Positions 7,392 to 16,884 are shown, counted from the first letter of the stretch. The stretch is 41,188 nt of DNA from an uncultured Collinsella sp. (GCA_900546825.1 UREE01000011.1:1-41188), one strand, 5' to 3'. Numbers and translations: made by a program. The notes: generated by a model from the sequence alone, not told the origin.

Positions 7392-9545
7392 TTACTGAAC
7401 TTTGCTGGCGAACTCGAGGTATTGCATGCGCTGCAGCTTGTCGATTGTCGAGGCGTAGGGGCTGTCTTTAGATTCCAAGTCGTAGCGCAGCCCGTCGGCA
7501 CCGAGATAGCCGGCGACATTGATGGTGGGCACATCTGACCTTGTTGCAAGCAGGGCCTTTTGGTAATTGGTGAGCGGAGCGCCGATCTTATTAAGGGTAA
7601 TGGCTGCAATCTCGTTTGCCCCGACGGTGTCGTAGACGTTGAGCTCGGTATTGCCGGCGATCTCATAGTTAGCCCAGACGAGATATGTCGACTGATAGAT
7701 ACGGAAAGCGTGGCTTGCCGTATCTTCCTGAGGGTACAGCTCGTCGTTGAGAGTCGTTGCGGCGCTCGGCTGATGGTCGCCAAAAAAGACAAGAACAACC
7801 GGTCTGCCGATATTGCGGAGCTCGTTGATAAAGTACTCGAGGTCCCGGTCGGATGCGTTGATGCAGGTGAGATAGGTGTTGAGCGCGTTGTTGGCGCCTT
7901 CGCTGGCTCCCTCGACCCAATAGTTTGTCAGCTCTTCGGCGGGAACGGTGCCATAGTCGTAGCCGCCGTGATTTTGCATCGTGACGTCTAAGATGAACTG
8001 CGGGGCTTCGTCGGTTCTGAGCAGGTCGAGTATCTTGTCGTAGGTGGCGTAGTCGCATACGCCGGCATGGTAATAGGGCGCACCTTCGAAATCGCCGATT
8101 GAAAGAAAGTCTCCAAAGCCAAGCTGCTGATAGATTTTATCTCGATGGTAGTTGACGGGGTTTTGCGGGTGCATAGCGGTAGTGGTATACCCAAGCTCTT
8201 TAAGGTCCTTTGCCAGGCTGTTGACGCCATTCATCTGATACAGCTGATAGGGGATTTTGCCTAATCCGACAAAGGCCGTTGTCGCTCCGGTCAAAAATTC
8301 GAATTCGGAGTTCGCCGTTCCGCCACCGGCGACCGAAGCGAGCATGGTGCCGCGAACAAGTGTGTCGGGAAGCGAGTTGTAGAATGCGGGGCCGGTGTAC
8401 CCGGCCGCCTGGAGCTGCTCAAAGCACGAAAGGTCGCTAAAACTCTCGTTCATGACGGCAACAATCGTCGGCTTGATTTCATTGAACTGGGCAACGGCCG
8501 CCGCGCGCTGTTCGCTCGAGCCATATGTGCTGTCGTAGACGGCGGCGAGCTCCTGCTCGATGCTCTGCGCCTCATCGGGCGTATAGTCTTTGGGCTTCTC
8601 AATGGGCAACTCGTTGACCATTTCGGTGAACGAAGTGATAAAACCCTGAGACACATACGTGGTGATGGGCTGCCAACGGTCAAATCCAAAATCCAGCGCC
8701 TGCTCCAAGTCGATGTTGGAAAAGCCTGAGAGCCCCACAACGGTCACTAGCAGAAAAGCACAGAGGTTAGCGGCGATAGCGGGGAAGACATGGGTGGGCG
8801 TACGGGGCTTTCGCGGTCGGATGAGCGAAAGAAGCCCCAGGGAAATCTCCAGCAGGGCGAGAGAGGTTACGATTCCGGCGGTAAAGGTAAACTCGTATCC
8901 CTCGCTCACTTCCATTGCGGTGCCAAGGGCCAAGATATCGCTTGGCAGGATGGCTTCGCCTTTAAACGTTATGACGAAGTGCTCGGCAATGCCAAGGATG
9001 CAGCAGACGACGGGCACGAGAGCCATGACGCCTCCATGACGCTGTCCCAGCAAATAAAGGGAGAGCAGAACCGTCGCGAGCAGCCCGACGGAAAACCCGA
9101 ATGAGTTGGCGGGAATGCGATAGAACGTTTCGTTGCAGGCAATTTCGAGTGAAACGAACGAGAGCGCTGAAACAGCGGCGATGACAAGGATGTCACGGCA
9201 AATACAGGCGACCGTTCCCGTCGCAAGATCGGTTTGGTCGATAAGTCCCGAAACCAAGGGCTCGACAAGAAGTATGACGGCGGCAGCACCGAGCGCCGAA
9301 TAAGAAAGGACCCATAGGGAGCTGCCCTCATTTACGAGCAATTGATTCGTAACCCATGCAGCTACCACGCCGAGTGGGATGAGGAGCGTCGCGCACCAAA
9401 AGACGCGGGCAATGGGTGGCTTTTCGTTGCGTTTGATTGAAAAATACACGCGCACGACGACGGCGGCCACGATAAGGACGGCGATGAATATGGGCAGATT
9501 GGCCATGTCGCTCGAAGTGATTTCAAGGGGGATATCTTCGGTCAT
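7392..9545 (-). CDS. LTA synthase-like sulfatase-fold membrane protein
   Basis: Predicted membrane phosphoglycerol transferase of the LtaS/sulfatase superfamily, with its catalytic domain outside the cell. In the 717-residue protein the first 275 residues hold about eight hydrophobic segments, more than the five usual for LtaS. The catalytic part starts at PTIVAVMNESFSDLS (metal-binding Glu at about 367), followed by GGGTANSEFEFLTG with the expected nucleophile Thr at about 410, MQNHGGYDY with His at about 526, and FFGDHQPSA with metal ligands Asp590 and His591. Start taken as ATG 9545, with AGAGGAA upstream; the frame extends to 9620 but that part lacks protein character. It likely polymerises or transfers a glycerol-phosphate-type wall polymer. 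Transcribed divergently from uvrA. Confidence 0.88.
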   Translation of the reverse strand: MTEDIPLEITSSDMANLPIFIAVLIVAAVVVRVYFSIKRNEKPPIARVFWCATLLIPLGVVAAWVTNQLLVNEGSSLWVLSYSALGAAAVILLVEPLVSGLIDQTDLATGTVACICRDILVIAAVSALSFVSLEIACNETFYRIPANSFGFSVGLLATVLLSLYLLGQRHGGVMALVPVVCCILGIAEHFVITFKGEAILPSDILALGTAMEVSEGYEFTFTAGIVTSLALLEISLGLLSLIRPRKPRTPTHVFPAIAANLCAFLLVTVVGLSGFSNIDLEQALDFGFDRWQPITTYVSQGFITSFTEMVNELPIEKPKDYTPDEAQSIEQELAAVYDSTYGSSEQRAAAVAQFNEIKPTIVAVMNESFSDLSCFEQLQAAGYTGPAFYNSLPDTLVRGTMLASVAGGGTANSEFEFLTGATTAFVGLGKIPYQLYQMNGVNSLAKDLKELGYTTTAMHPQNPVNYHRDKIYQQLGFGDFLSIGDFEGAPYYHAGVCDYATYDKILDLLRTDEAPQFILDVTMQNHGGYDYGTVPAEELTNYWVEGASEGANNALNTYLTCINASDRDLEYFINELRNIGRPVVLVFFGDHQPSAATTLNDELYPQEDTASHAFRIYQSTYLVWANYEIAGNTELNVYDTVGANEIAAITLNKIGAPLTNYQKALLATRSDVPTINVAGYLGADGLRYDLESKDSPYASTIDKLQRMQYLEFASKVQ

Positions 9546-9663
9546 GGACGTTCCTCTGGTACAGCAAATTAAGTTCAGTATTAGATTACTGTAACCTTTC
9601 CACGGTATTTCGAGAAACAAAGCACCCGATACGCAAAGCTAAAGGTCTGCGAATCTTGTATTA

Positions 9664-9677
9664 CGAACATCTGTGCG
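9664..9677 (+). promoter_or_regulatory. LexA-like (SOS) box candidate upstream of uvrA
   Basis: CGAACATCTGTGCG matches the Gram-positive/actinobacterial LexA consensus CGAAC-N4-GTTCG at 9 of 10 fixed positions. It lies 62 nt before the uvrA ATG. A TATGAT hexamer at 9705-9710 could be the -10 of uvrA, without a clear -35. The assignment is a pattern match only. Confidence 0.4.
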
Positions 9678-9738
9678 CGTCGAGTGCGCTAAACTCATCG
9701 GCAGTATGATTCGATGCAATAGGAGGCAAGGAGCTTCC

Positions 9739-12618
9739 ATGTCTGATTCTTCTATCGTTATTCGCGGCGCTCGTGAGCATAACCTCCGGGATATCGATGT
9801 TTCCATTCCGCGTGACCAACTCGTGGTCATTACCGGTCTTTCTGGCTCGGGCAAGAGTTCGCTGGCATTCGACACTATCTATGCCGAGGGCCAGCGTCGA
9901 TACGTCGAGAGCCTTTCGAGTTATGCGCGCCAGTTCTTGGGCCAGATGGACAAACCCGACTTGGATTCAATCGACGGCCTTTCGCCGGCGGTGTCGATCG
10001 ACCAAAAGACGACGTCTAAAAACCCTCGCTCGACGGTTGGCACCGTAACCGAGATTTATGACTATCTGCGCCTGCTGTTCGCCCGTGTGGGCACCCCGCA
10101 CTGTCCCGAATGCGGCCGTGTCATTGAGCGCCAAACCACCGACCAGGTCGCCGATAAGGTCCTGGCGGCGGGAGAGGGTCGTCGCGCGTTTGTGCTGGCA
10201 CCGGTGGTGCGCGGGCGAAAAGGCGAGTACACCAAACTGTTTGAGGATCTTCGCGCCGAGGGCTTTAGTCGCGTGCGTGTCGACGGTGAAGTGCGCTCGC
10301 TCGACGATCCGATCGATCTGGACAAGAAGTTCAAGCACGATATCGAGGTCGTGGTCGACCGCATCGTGATTCGCGAGAACTCTCTGGGCCGTATCGCCGA
10401 GTCTGTTGAGCAGGCGACCGCGCTGGCGCACGGCAATGTGAACGTATACTTGCTGCCCGACCGCGACGCTCCCGAGGGGACCGAAGGCGAGTTGCTGGAG
10501 TATTCGCTGGCGTTAGCGTGCCCGGAGCATGGACACTCCATCGACGACCTGCAGCCGCGTGATTTCTCGTTCAACGCGCCCTATGGCGCGTGCCCAGAGT
10601 GCGATGGCCTGGGCTTTAAGAAGACGGTCGATGCCGAGGCCCTAATCGAAGACCCCTCGAAGTCGATCGCCGACGGGGTCTTTGGCAGCCTGTTTGGCAA
10701 CTCTAACTACTATCCGCAGATTTTCGCTGCGGTCTGCAAACACTTTAAGGTGAGCGTCGATACGCCGTGGGAGGATCTGCCTCCGCGGGTGCGTCGCGCG
10801 TTTTTAGACGGCATGGGCGACCAGAAGATTTCGGTCGACTATCAAAAGCTCGATGGGCGCCGCAGCCAGTGGGACACCAAGTTCTCGGGCGTGCGCAATA
10901 TCCTGTACGAGCGCTATACCGAGACGACGAATGAGAACACCAAGGCGCGCTTGGAGAAGTACATCCGCGAGGAGCCGTGCTCGAGCTGCCACGGCGCTCG
11001 TTTGCGCCCCGAGATGCTCGCTGTTACCGTAGGCGGTAAGTCCATTTACGAGGTCTGTTGCCTATCGTGCCGCGAGTCGCTCGAGTTTTTTGAGGGCTTG
11101 GAACTCACCGAGCGCCAACAGTTTATCGGCGGGCGCATCGTCAAGGAAATCCTGGAGCGCTTGCGTTTTCTGGTCGATGTCGGACTCGACTATCTGACCC
11201 TCGATCGTGCCTCGGCGACGCTTTCCGGAGGCGAGGCCCAGCGCATTCGCCTGGCAACGCAGATCGGCGCCGGCCTCATGGGTGTCCTGTACATTTTGGA
11301 CGAGCCATCGATTGGCCTCCATCAGCGCGATAACGAGCGCCTGATCAAGACGCTTGAGCGCCTACGCGATATCGGCAATACCGTCATCGTCGTCGAGCAT
11401 GATGAGGATACGATTCGTGCTGCCGACTATGTGATCGACATGGGCCCCGGCGCGGGCGTGAACGGCGGACACGTGGTCGCCGCGGGAACGCCTGCCGATA
11501 TCATGGCGTGCCCCGATTCGATGACGGGTGCCTACCTGACCGGCAAGCGAATGATTCGGGTTCCCGATGAACGCCGCAAGCCCGGTCGCGGCTGCCTTAA
11601 GATTACGGGCGCCCGCGCCAACAACCTCAAAAACGTTACCGCCAAGATCGAGTTTGGTACGCTTACGGTCGTTACCGGCGTGTCGGGATCGGGTAAGAGC
11701 TCCCTGGTTACCGACACCATCGCACCTGCGCTTACGAATGCCATTCATCGCTCGACGCGTCCTGTGGGCCCGTACAAAAAGCTCGAGGGTATCGAGTGCA
11801 TCGATAAGGTGATCGACATCGACCAGTCGCCGATTGGTCGCACGCCGCGTTCCAACCCTGCTACGTACATTGGCCTGTGGGATGATCTTCGCGCGCTGTT
11901 TGCGAGTACGCCGGAGTCGAAGGCGCGTGGCTACTCGCCGGGACGTTTCTCCTTTAACGTGAGCGGCGGTCGCTGCGAAGCATGCAAGGGCGACGGACAA
12001 ATTAAGATCGAGATGCACTTCCTTCCCGATATCTATGTCCCCTGTGAGGTCTGCGGCGGCAAACGCTATAACCGCGAGACGCTTGAGGTTACCTACCGTG
12101 GTAAGACCATCTCGGACGTGCTCGACATGAGCGTCACCGAGGCACTGGCCTTCTTTGGGAATATCCCGCAGATTAAGCGCAAGCTCCAGACGCTGTACGA
12201 TGTAGGCTTGGGCTACGTGAGCCTGGGCCAGCCCGCAACGACGCTCTCGGGCGGCGAGGCGCAGCGTGTGAAGCTCGCCAAGGAGCTTCATCGACGCCAG
12301 ACGGGCAAGACGTTCTATATTTTGGATGAGCCGACGACCGGCCTTCATTTTGAGGACGTCCGCCAGCTGCTCGATGTGCTGCAGCGCTTGGTCGATGCGG
12401 GCAACACGGTGCTGGTGATTGAACACAACCTTGATGTCATCAAGGTTGCCGACCGCCTGATCGATATGGGCCCCGAGGGCGGTAACGGCGGCGGAACCGT
12501 CGTGGTTTCGGGCACACCGGAGCAGGTCGCGGACTGTCCGCAAAGTTATACGGGCAAGTTTTTGGCGCCGTTGCTCAGGCGTGACCGGGAGCGTCAGGCT
12601 CAACTTGATGCTCAATAA
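9739..12618 (+). CDS. uvrA: UvrABC system protein A (excision nuclease ATPase)
   Basis: Damage-sensing ATPase of nucleotide excision repair; a dimer that scans DNA and loads UvrB. The 959-residue protein shows the two ABC halves expected: Walker A GLSGSGKSS near the N-terminus and GVSGSGKSS in the second half, two signature LSGGEAQR sequences, and two Walker B segments ending in LDEPSIGLH and LDEPTTGLH. Zinc-binding cysteine pairs occur at CPECGRVIE, in the CPEH...CPECDG region and in CEACKGDG...CEVCGGKRYN. I chose ATG 9739, which has AAGGAG 8 nt upstream, over an upstream in-frame ATG at 9673 that would add 22 unlike residues and cover the promoter. A LexA-like box upstream suggests damage control. 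Full length and intact. Confidence 0.98.
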   Translation: MSDSSIVIRGAREHNLRDIDVSIPRDQLVVITGLSGSGKSSLAFDTIYAEGQRRYVESLSSYARQFLGQMDKPDLDSIDGLSPAVSIDQKTTSKNPRSTVGTVTEIYDYLRLLFARVGTPHCPECGRVIERQTTDQVADKVLAAGEGRRAFVLAPVVRGRKGEYTKLFEDLRAEGFSRVRVDGEVRSLDDPIDLDKKFKHDIEVVVDRIVIRENSLGRIAESVEQATALAHGNVNVYLLPDRDAPEGTEGELLEYSLALACPEHGHSIDDLQPRDFSFNAPYGACPECDGLGFKKTVDAEALIEDPSKSIADGVFGSLFGNSNYYPQIFAAVCKHFKVSVDTPWEDLPPRVRRAFLDGMGDQKISVDYQKLDGRRSQWDTKFSGVRNILYERYTETTNENTKARLEKYIREEPCSSCHGARLRPEMLAVTVGGKSIYEVCCLSCRESLEFFEGLELTERQQFIGGRIVKEILERLRFLVDVGLDYLTLDRASATLSGGEAQRIRLATQIGAGLMGVLYILDEPSIGLHQRDNERLIKTLERLRDIGNTVIVVEHDEDTIRAADYVIDMGPGAGVNGGHVVAAGTPADIMACPDSMTGAYLTGKRMIRVPDERRKPGRGCLKITGARANNLKNVTAKIEFGTLTVVTGVSGSGKSSLVTDTIAPALTNAIHRSTRPVGPYKKLEGIECIDKVIDIDQSPIGRTPRSNPATYIGLWDDLRALFASTPESKARGYSPGRFSFNVSGGRCEACKGDGQIKIEMHFLPDIYVPCEVCGGKRYNRETLEVTYRGKTISDVLDMSVTEALAFFGNIPQIKRKLQTLYDVGLGYVSLGQPATTLSGGEAQRVKLAKELHRRQTGKTFYILDEPTTGLHFEDVRQLLDVLQRLVDAGNTVLVIEHNLDVIKVADRLIDMGPEGGNGGGTVVVSGTPEQVADCPQSYTGKFLAPLLRRDRERQAQLDAQ

Positions 12619-12638
12619 ATAGGCGATTCAGTTTATGG

Positions 12639-12675
12639 GCGCCATCGACTCCTTGTGATTCGATGGCGCTTGCTG
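12639..12675 (+). terminator. Terminator hairpin after uvrA
   Basis: Perfect 10-bp stem GCGCCATCGA (12639-12648) with TCGATGGCGC (12660-12669), 11-nt loop, followed by TTGCTGT. The poor T run makes it a weaker intrinsic terminator, but the position 20 nt after the stop fits. Confidence 0.65.
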
Positions 12676-12707
12676 TGTCGAAGTGACGTATGCAGCCGAA
12701 TTGGACA

Positions 12708-12713
12708 TATACT
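12708..12713 (+). promoter_or_regulatory. Possible -10 element for the ybaK-murJ-uvrC unit
   Basis: TATACT lies 37 nt before the ATG of the YbaK-type gene, with GTGACG at 12683-12688 as a weak -35 (19-nt spacer). This would drive ybaK, murJ and uvrC together. Confidence 0.35.
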
Positions 12714-12750
12714 TAATCCTTGCGTCCGAATGCGAGGGAAAGGATATGCC

Positions 12751-13251
12751 ATGGCAAAGGCTGTAAAGACGCCAAAAACCAATGCGATGCGCGAGCTGGA
12801 AAGCGCCGGCATTTCCTATGTTCTACATACGTACGAAGACGATGGTGATGAGTCGGCGGGCCTGGGGGTCGCGATTTCGGAGCAGCTTGGCGAGGAGCCC
12901 GGACAAGGATTTAAGACCTTGGTCTGCGTGACGCCGTCCAACGACCATGTCGTGTGCTGCATCCCTGTTGCCGACGAGCTCGATCTAAAGTCCGCCGCGC
13001 GTGCCGCGGGGGAGAAGTCCTTGGCCATGATGCATGTGAAGGATTTGCTTGCGGCGACTGGCTACGTTCGCGGCGGCTGCAGTCCGGTCGGTATGAAAAA
13101 ACGCTACCGGACGCTCATTGATGAGACATGTGTCCTTTGGGATACCATTTTTATTTCGGGAGGCAAGCGTGGTTATCAGCTTGAGCTTGCACCCGATGAT
13201 TTAATTGCATTTTGCGGGGCGACGGTCGCCCCGATTACGAGAGAGGACTGA
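12751..13251 (+). CDS. ybaK: YbaK/EbsC-family Cys-tRNA(Pro)/aminoacyl-tRNA deacylase
   Basis: Predicted trans-editing enzyme that hydrolyses mischarged tRNA, typically Cys-tRNA(Pro), in the cytoplasm. The 166-residue length is typical for a free-standing YbaK domain. Seen motifs: GFKTLVCV with the conserved Lys, ATGYVRGGCSPVGMKKR (the GxxSPxG motif) and ISGGKRGYQLELAPDDL near the end. I chose ATG 12751 with GGGAAAGGA upstream; the frame is open from 12655 but that part overlaps the uvrA terminator. The stop is 3 nt before the murJ ATG, so the two genes are an operon. Which aminoacyl-tRNA is edited cannot be decided from sequence. Confidence 0.9.
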   Translation: MAKAVKTPKTNAMRELESAGISYVLHTYEDDGDESAGLGVAISEQLGEEPGQGFKTLVCVTPSNDHVVCCIPVADELDLKSAARAAGEKSLAMMHVKDLLAATGYVRGGCSPVGMKKRYRTLIDETCVLWDTIFISGGKRGYQLELAPDDLIAFCGATVAPITRED

Positions 13252-13254
13252 GCG

Positions 13255-14937
13255 ATGCCGCAGGAAGAATTGAAGTGCGGAGCTCATTTTGCAAAAGAAT
13301 CTGCGCCTCAGACACCCTCATCCGAAGCTTCTTCGTCGCGAGATGGCACTGATGATATGGGCTCGTCGGACTACTCCACGGTTGGTCGTTCCGCCGGGCT
13401 TATGACCATCCTGACCATCGTGTCTCGCGTCACCGGCTTTATCCGCACATGGGCAATGGCGGCCGCTATCGGCATGTCGCTGCTCTCGTCCTCCTATCAG
13501 GTCGCCAACAACCTGCCCAATATGCTCTACGAACTCGTGATGGGCGGCATGCTCGTGACGGCGTTTTTGCCCGTGTACATGGGCGTGAGGCGTGAGCAGG
13601 GTCGCGAGGCCTCGAACGAGTACGTGGGCAACCTGCTCGGTATTCTGCTATTGGTGCTGGGTGGCATTTCGTTGCTGGGGACCGTGTTCGCTCCGGGCTT
13701 TATTTGGACGCAATCGTTCCTTTCGGGTGGCGGCGGCAGCATGGATACCGCTGCGTTCATGTTCCGTTTCTTCGCCATCCAGATTCTGTTTTATGGTTTG
13801 GGCTCGGTGTTCTCGGGCGTTCTCAACGCACACCGCGACTACTTCTGGTCGACGTTTGCCCCGGTCCTCAACAATGTGATCGTCATTGCGAGCTTTATGG
13901 GCTTTGCGCCCGTGTCCGCACAGTTTGGCGAACGTGCCGGCATCATCTTGATTGCGGCCGGTACGACCCTCGGTGTCTTTGTTCAGATGGCTTGTCAGAT
14001 CCCCGCGCTTGGCAAGCACGGCGTGCATCCCCATATCCATATCGACTTTAAGGACCCCGCACTGCGCCAGACGATTGCGCTCGGTATCCCGACGCTGCTC
14101 GCTACGGTGTGCATGTTTGTCTCGACTTCTATCACGAACGCTGCCGCGCTGGTGGTCCAGCCCGAGACCGGTCCTTCCGTCATCGCCTATGCGCGCCTGT
14201 GGTACACGCTGCCCTACGCGCTGATTGCCGCCTCGCTTTCGACGGCGCTCTATACCGAGCTCTCTCACGACGCACAGGAGAAGGATTACGACAGCGTTCG
14301 CACGGGCATTTCGCGTGGCGTCGCCCAGATGCTGTTCTTCCTGGTTCCGTTCGCGCTGTACCTGATTGTCTTCGCGCGTCCGCTCAACATGATCTACTGC
14401 GCTGGCAAGTTCGATGAGTCCGGCGTGGCGCTGGTGTCCGAGTTCCTTGTCTACCTGGCGTTCTCGCTGCCGCTCTACGGCGTGGTCGTGCTGATGCAGA
14501 AGAGCTTCTCTGCCTTGCTCGACATGAAGCCCTATAGCCGCTATTGCCTGTATTCCGCCATCGGCCAGGCCGGCTCGGTTCTGCTGTTTGGCGTTGTGCT
14601 GGGCTTCGGTATGCCGGCAATCGCGCTTTCGTATGTCGTCGACCACGTGATCTTGGTCGGCTGTTCGCTGTGGTGGCTGCGTCGCCGCCTGCGTGGTCTT
14701 CAGGTTAAATCCATCCTGCATGGCGGTTTCTTTGGCCTTTTGCTCGGTGGCCTGGGTGCTGCCGCAGGCGCCGGCGTCATGTGGGCGCTTGAACGCTTTG
14801 TCGGGGCACTTGGCGGCTCGATTCTGATTACTCTTGGCTACGTTTGCGTTGCGGGTGTCGTCTCGCTTGCTGTTACCTTTGGCCTTGCCGTCATCCTTAA
14901 GATGCCCGAGGTCTCGGCGCTGCTTCGTCGCAAGTAG
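13255..14937 (+). CDS. murJ: Lipid II flippase MurJ (MviN family)
   Basis: Polytopic membrane protein that flips lipid II to the outer face of the membrane for peptidoglycan synthesis. The 560-residue protein has a hydrophilic cytoplasmic N-terminus of about 45 residues, then many hydrophobic helices in MOP-exporter style. Family stretches include GLMTILTIVSRVTGFIR, ANNLPNMLYELVMGGMLVTAFLPVY and AFSLPLYGVVVLMQKSF. The annotated ATG follows GAGAGG at normal distance and sits 3 nt after the ybaK stop; an internal ATG at 13357 would remove the Ser-rich tail but has no better ribosome site. The stop is immediately followed by uvrC. No fused pseudokinase domain, unlike mycobacterial MviN. Confidence 0.93.
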   Translation: MPQEELKCGAHFAKESAPQTPSSEASSSRDGTDDMGSSDYSTVGRSAGLMTILTIVSRVTGFIRTWAMAAAIGMSLLSSSYQVANNLPNMLYELVMGGMLVTAFLPVYMGVRREQGREASNEYVGNLLGILLLVLGGISLLGTVFAPGFIWTQSFLSGGGGSMDTAAFMFRFFAIQILFYGLGSVFSGVLNAHRDYFWSTFAPVLNNVIVIASFMGFAPVSAQFGERAGIILIAAGTTLGVFVQMACQIPALGKHGVHPHIHIDFKDPALRQTIALGIPTLLATVCMFVSTSITNAAALVVQPETGPSVIAYARLWYTLPYALIAASLSTALYTELSHDAQEKDYDSVRTGISRGVAQMLFFLVPFALYLIVFARPLNMIYCAGKFDESGVALVSEFLVYLAFSLPLYGVVVLMQKSFSALLDMKPYSRYCLYSAIGQAGSVLLFGVVLGFGMPAIALSYVVDHVILVGCSLWWLRRRLRGLQVKSILHGGFFGLLLGGLGAAAGAGVMWALERFVGALGGSILITLGYVCVAGVVSLAVTFGLAVILKMPEVSALLRRK

Positions 14938-16884
14938 GTGCGCGTGGCCGGTCACGACAACATTCCAACGCTTGCCGAGCAGGTTTCGCGCGTTCCCACG
15001 CAGCCCGGCTGCTACCTTTGGAAAGACGCCAAGGGCGATGTCATCTACGTGGGCAAGGCGAAAAACCTGCGCGCCCGTATGCGTCAGTACGTGACGCTGC
15101 AGGACGAGCGCCAGAAGATCCCGCTTATGATGCAGCTGGTGGCGAGCTTTGACTATATCGTGGTGGAGACCGAGCACGAGGCGTTGGTGCTCGAGCGCAA
15201 TTTGATTGGTCAGTACCATCCGTACTTTAACGTCGACCTCAAGGATGACAAGAGCTACCCCTTTATCGCCATTACAAAGGGCGACCTGTATCCCGCTATC
15301 AAATACACGCGTGAGCGTCATAAGCCGGGAACGCGCTATTTTGGACCTTATACCGATAGCCGCGCGGCACGTGAGACGATAGATACGCTGCGCAAGGTTA
15401 TCCCCATCTGCTCCGCATCCTGTGCGGAGTGGCGTCGTTGTCGCCGTATCGTCGAGTCCCACAAGGGCGAGGAAGACATCGTCAATATGATTTGCGCGCA
15501 AAACGGGCGCCCCTGCTTTGACTACCATGTCGGGCGCGGCCCGGGTGCGTGTGTCGGCGCGATTTCCCCGGCAGACTATGCCAAGAACGTCAAGCGCGTC
15601 GAGCGCTTTTTGTCGGGCCATCGCAAGGATGTCGTCGATGAGCTGACCTCCGAGATGACGGATGCCGCTGAGGCGCTCGACTTTGAGCGCGCGGCACGCG
15701 TCAAACGTCGTTTGGAGGTCATCAGGGGTCTGGACGATCGTCAGCAAGTCGTTTTTCCCTCCAGTGTCGATATAGATGTCATCGGTTTCTATCGCGAGGA
15801 GACCATCTCCGCCGCTTGCGTCTTCGTCGTTCGCGAGGGCCGAACAGTTCGCACCTGCGAGTTCATTCTCGACAAGGGTCTTGATGTTGACGAGGAAGAG
15901 CTCCAGTCGGGCTTTCTTAAGCGCTATTACGACGAGACGGCTGATATTCCAGCTGAGGTCAACCTTTCCGTCGAGCTTGAGGATGCGGAGGCGCTGGGGG
16001 AGTGGCTTGCGGGCAAGCGTGAGCGTTCCTGCCATCTCCATAGGCCGCAGCGTGGCGAAAAGCACCGTCTGCTCGATATGGCATCCAAAAATGCGCGCCA
16101 TGCCCTCATGCGCTACATGATGCGAACGGGGTACGCTGACGACCGCACCAATCAAGCGCTCCTGGAGCTCGAAAGTGCGTTGGCGCTGCCATCGCCGCCG
16201 TTGCGTATCGAGTGCTTCGATATCTCTACACTTCATGGCACCTTTACGGTCGCCTCGATGGTGGTGTTTACCAACGGGCGCGCCGACAAGAGTCAGTATC
16301 GTCGTTTTAAAATTCAGGCCGAATTGGACGAGGCAAACGACTTCGTGTCGATGTCCGAGGTTTTGGGACGACGTTATGCTCCCGAGCGCATGGCCGACGA
16401 GCGCTTTGGCTCGCGCCCCGATTTGCTCGTTGTCGATGGCGGTAAGCCGCAATTGACCGCTGCGATCAAGCAACTTGAGGCTCTTGGGCTCGATATACCA
16501 GTTTGTGGCTTGGCAAAGGCCGATGAGGAGGTTTTCGTGCCTTGGGACGAGACTCCCGTCGTGCTGCCGACCGGGTCCGCGTCGCTCTATCTAATTAAAC
16601 AGGTGCGCGATGAATCGCACCGTTTTGCCATCACGTTCCATCGCGAATTGCGCGATAAAGCCATGACGGTTTCGGTACTCGATGACGTTCCAGGCGTGGG
16701 ACCCACCAGAAAACGTGCCCTTATGCGCCATTTTGGCTCGATGAAGCGTTTGCGCGCGGCGAGCGAGCAAGAGATCGCGGAAGTTCGAGGCATTCCTGCC
16801 GATGTCGCCAAAGCGGTTCACGAGGCGCTCGTTGCATGGAATGCCGAGCGCGCCGAGGCGGCGGCAAAGCAATCCGAAAACTAA
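14938..16884 (+). CDS. uvrC: UvrABC system protein C (excision nuclease)
   Basis: Dual-incision endonuclease of nucleotide excision repair. The 648-residue protein has an N-terminal GIY-YIG nuclease domain (GCYLW near 24, VIYVGKAKNLRARM at 36-49, Glu in LVLERN near 86), a cysteine-rich segment at 158-205, a UVR domain (DAAEALDFERAARVKRRLEVI at 242-262), the RNase H-like C-terminal nuclease with Asp428 (CFDIS), Asp500 (VVDGGKPQL) and His561 (ESHRFA), and two helix-hairpin-helix motifs at 580-635. The start is GTG at 14938, directly after the murJ TAG; a second in-frame GTG two codons later is possible. The cysteine segment is unusual: an insertion with extra cysteines, and Gly201 where the third cluster Cys is expected. 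Confidence 0.97.
   Translation: MRVAGHDNIPTLAEQVSRVPTQPGCYLWKDAKGDVIYVGKAKNLRARMRQYVTLQDERQKIPLMMQLVASFDYIVVETEHEALVLERNLIGQYHPYFNVDLKDDKSYPFIAITKGDLYPAIKYTRERHKPGTRYFGPYTDSRAARETIDTLRKVIPICSASCAEWRRCRRIVESHKGEEDIVNMICAQNGRPCFDYHVGRGPGACVGAISPADYAKNVKRVERFLSGHRKDVVDELTSEMTDAAEALDFERAARVKRRLEVIRGLDDRQQVVFPSSVDIDVIGFYREETISAACVFVVREGRTVRTCEFILDKGLDVDEEELQSGFLKRYYDETADIPAEVNLSVELEDAEALGEWLAGKRERSCHLHRPQRGEKHRLLDMASKNARHALMRYMMRTGYADDRTNQALLELESALALPSPPLRIECFDISTLHGTFTVASMVVFTNGRADKSQYRRFKIQAELDEANDFVSMSEVLGRRYAPERMADERFGSRPDLLVVDGGKPQLTAAIKQLEALGLDIPVCGLAKADEEVFVPWDETPVVLPTGSASLYLIKQVRDESHRFAITFHRELRDKAMTVSVLDDVPGVGPTRKRALMRHFGSMKRLRAASEQEIAEVRGIPADVAKAVHEALVAWNAERAEAAAKQSEN

Noticed and set aside
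13648..16473. Antisense open frame of 941 codons across murJ and uvrC
   Set aside because: It spans two well-supported genes and their junction and has no family motif; it is a codon-bias shadow.
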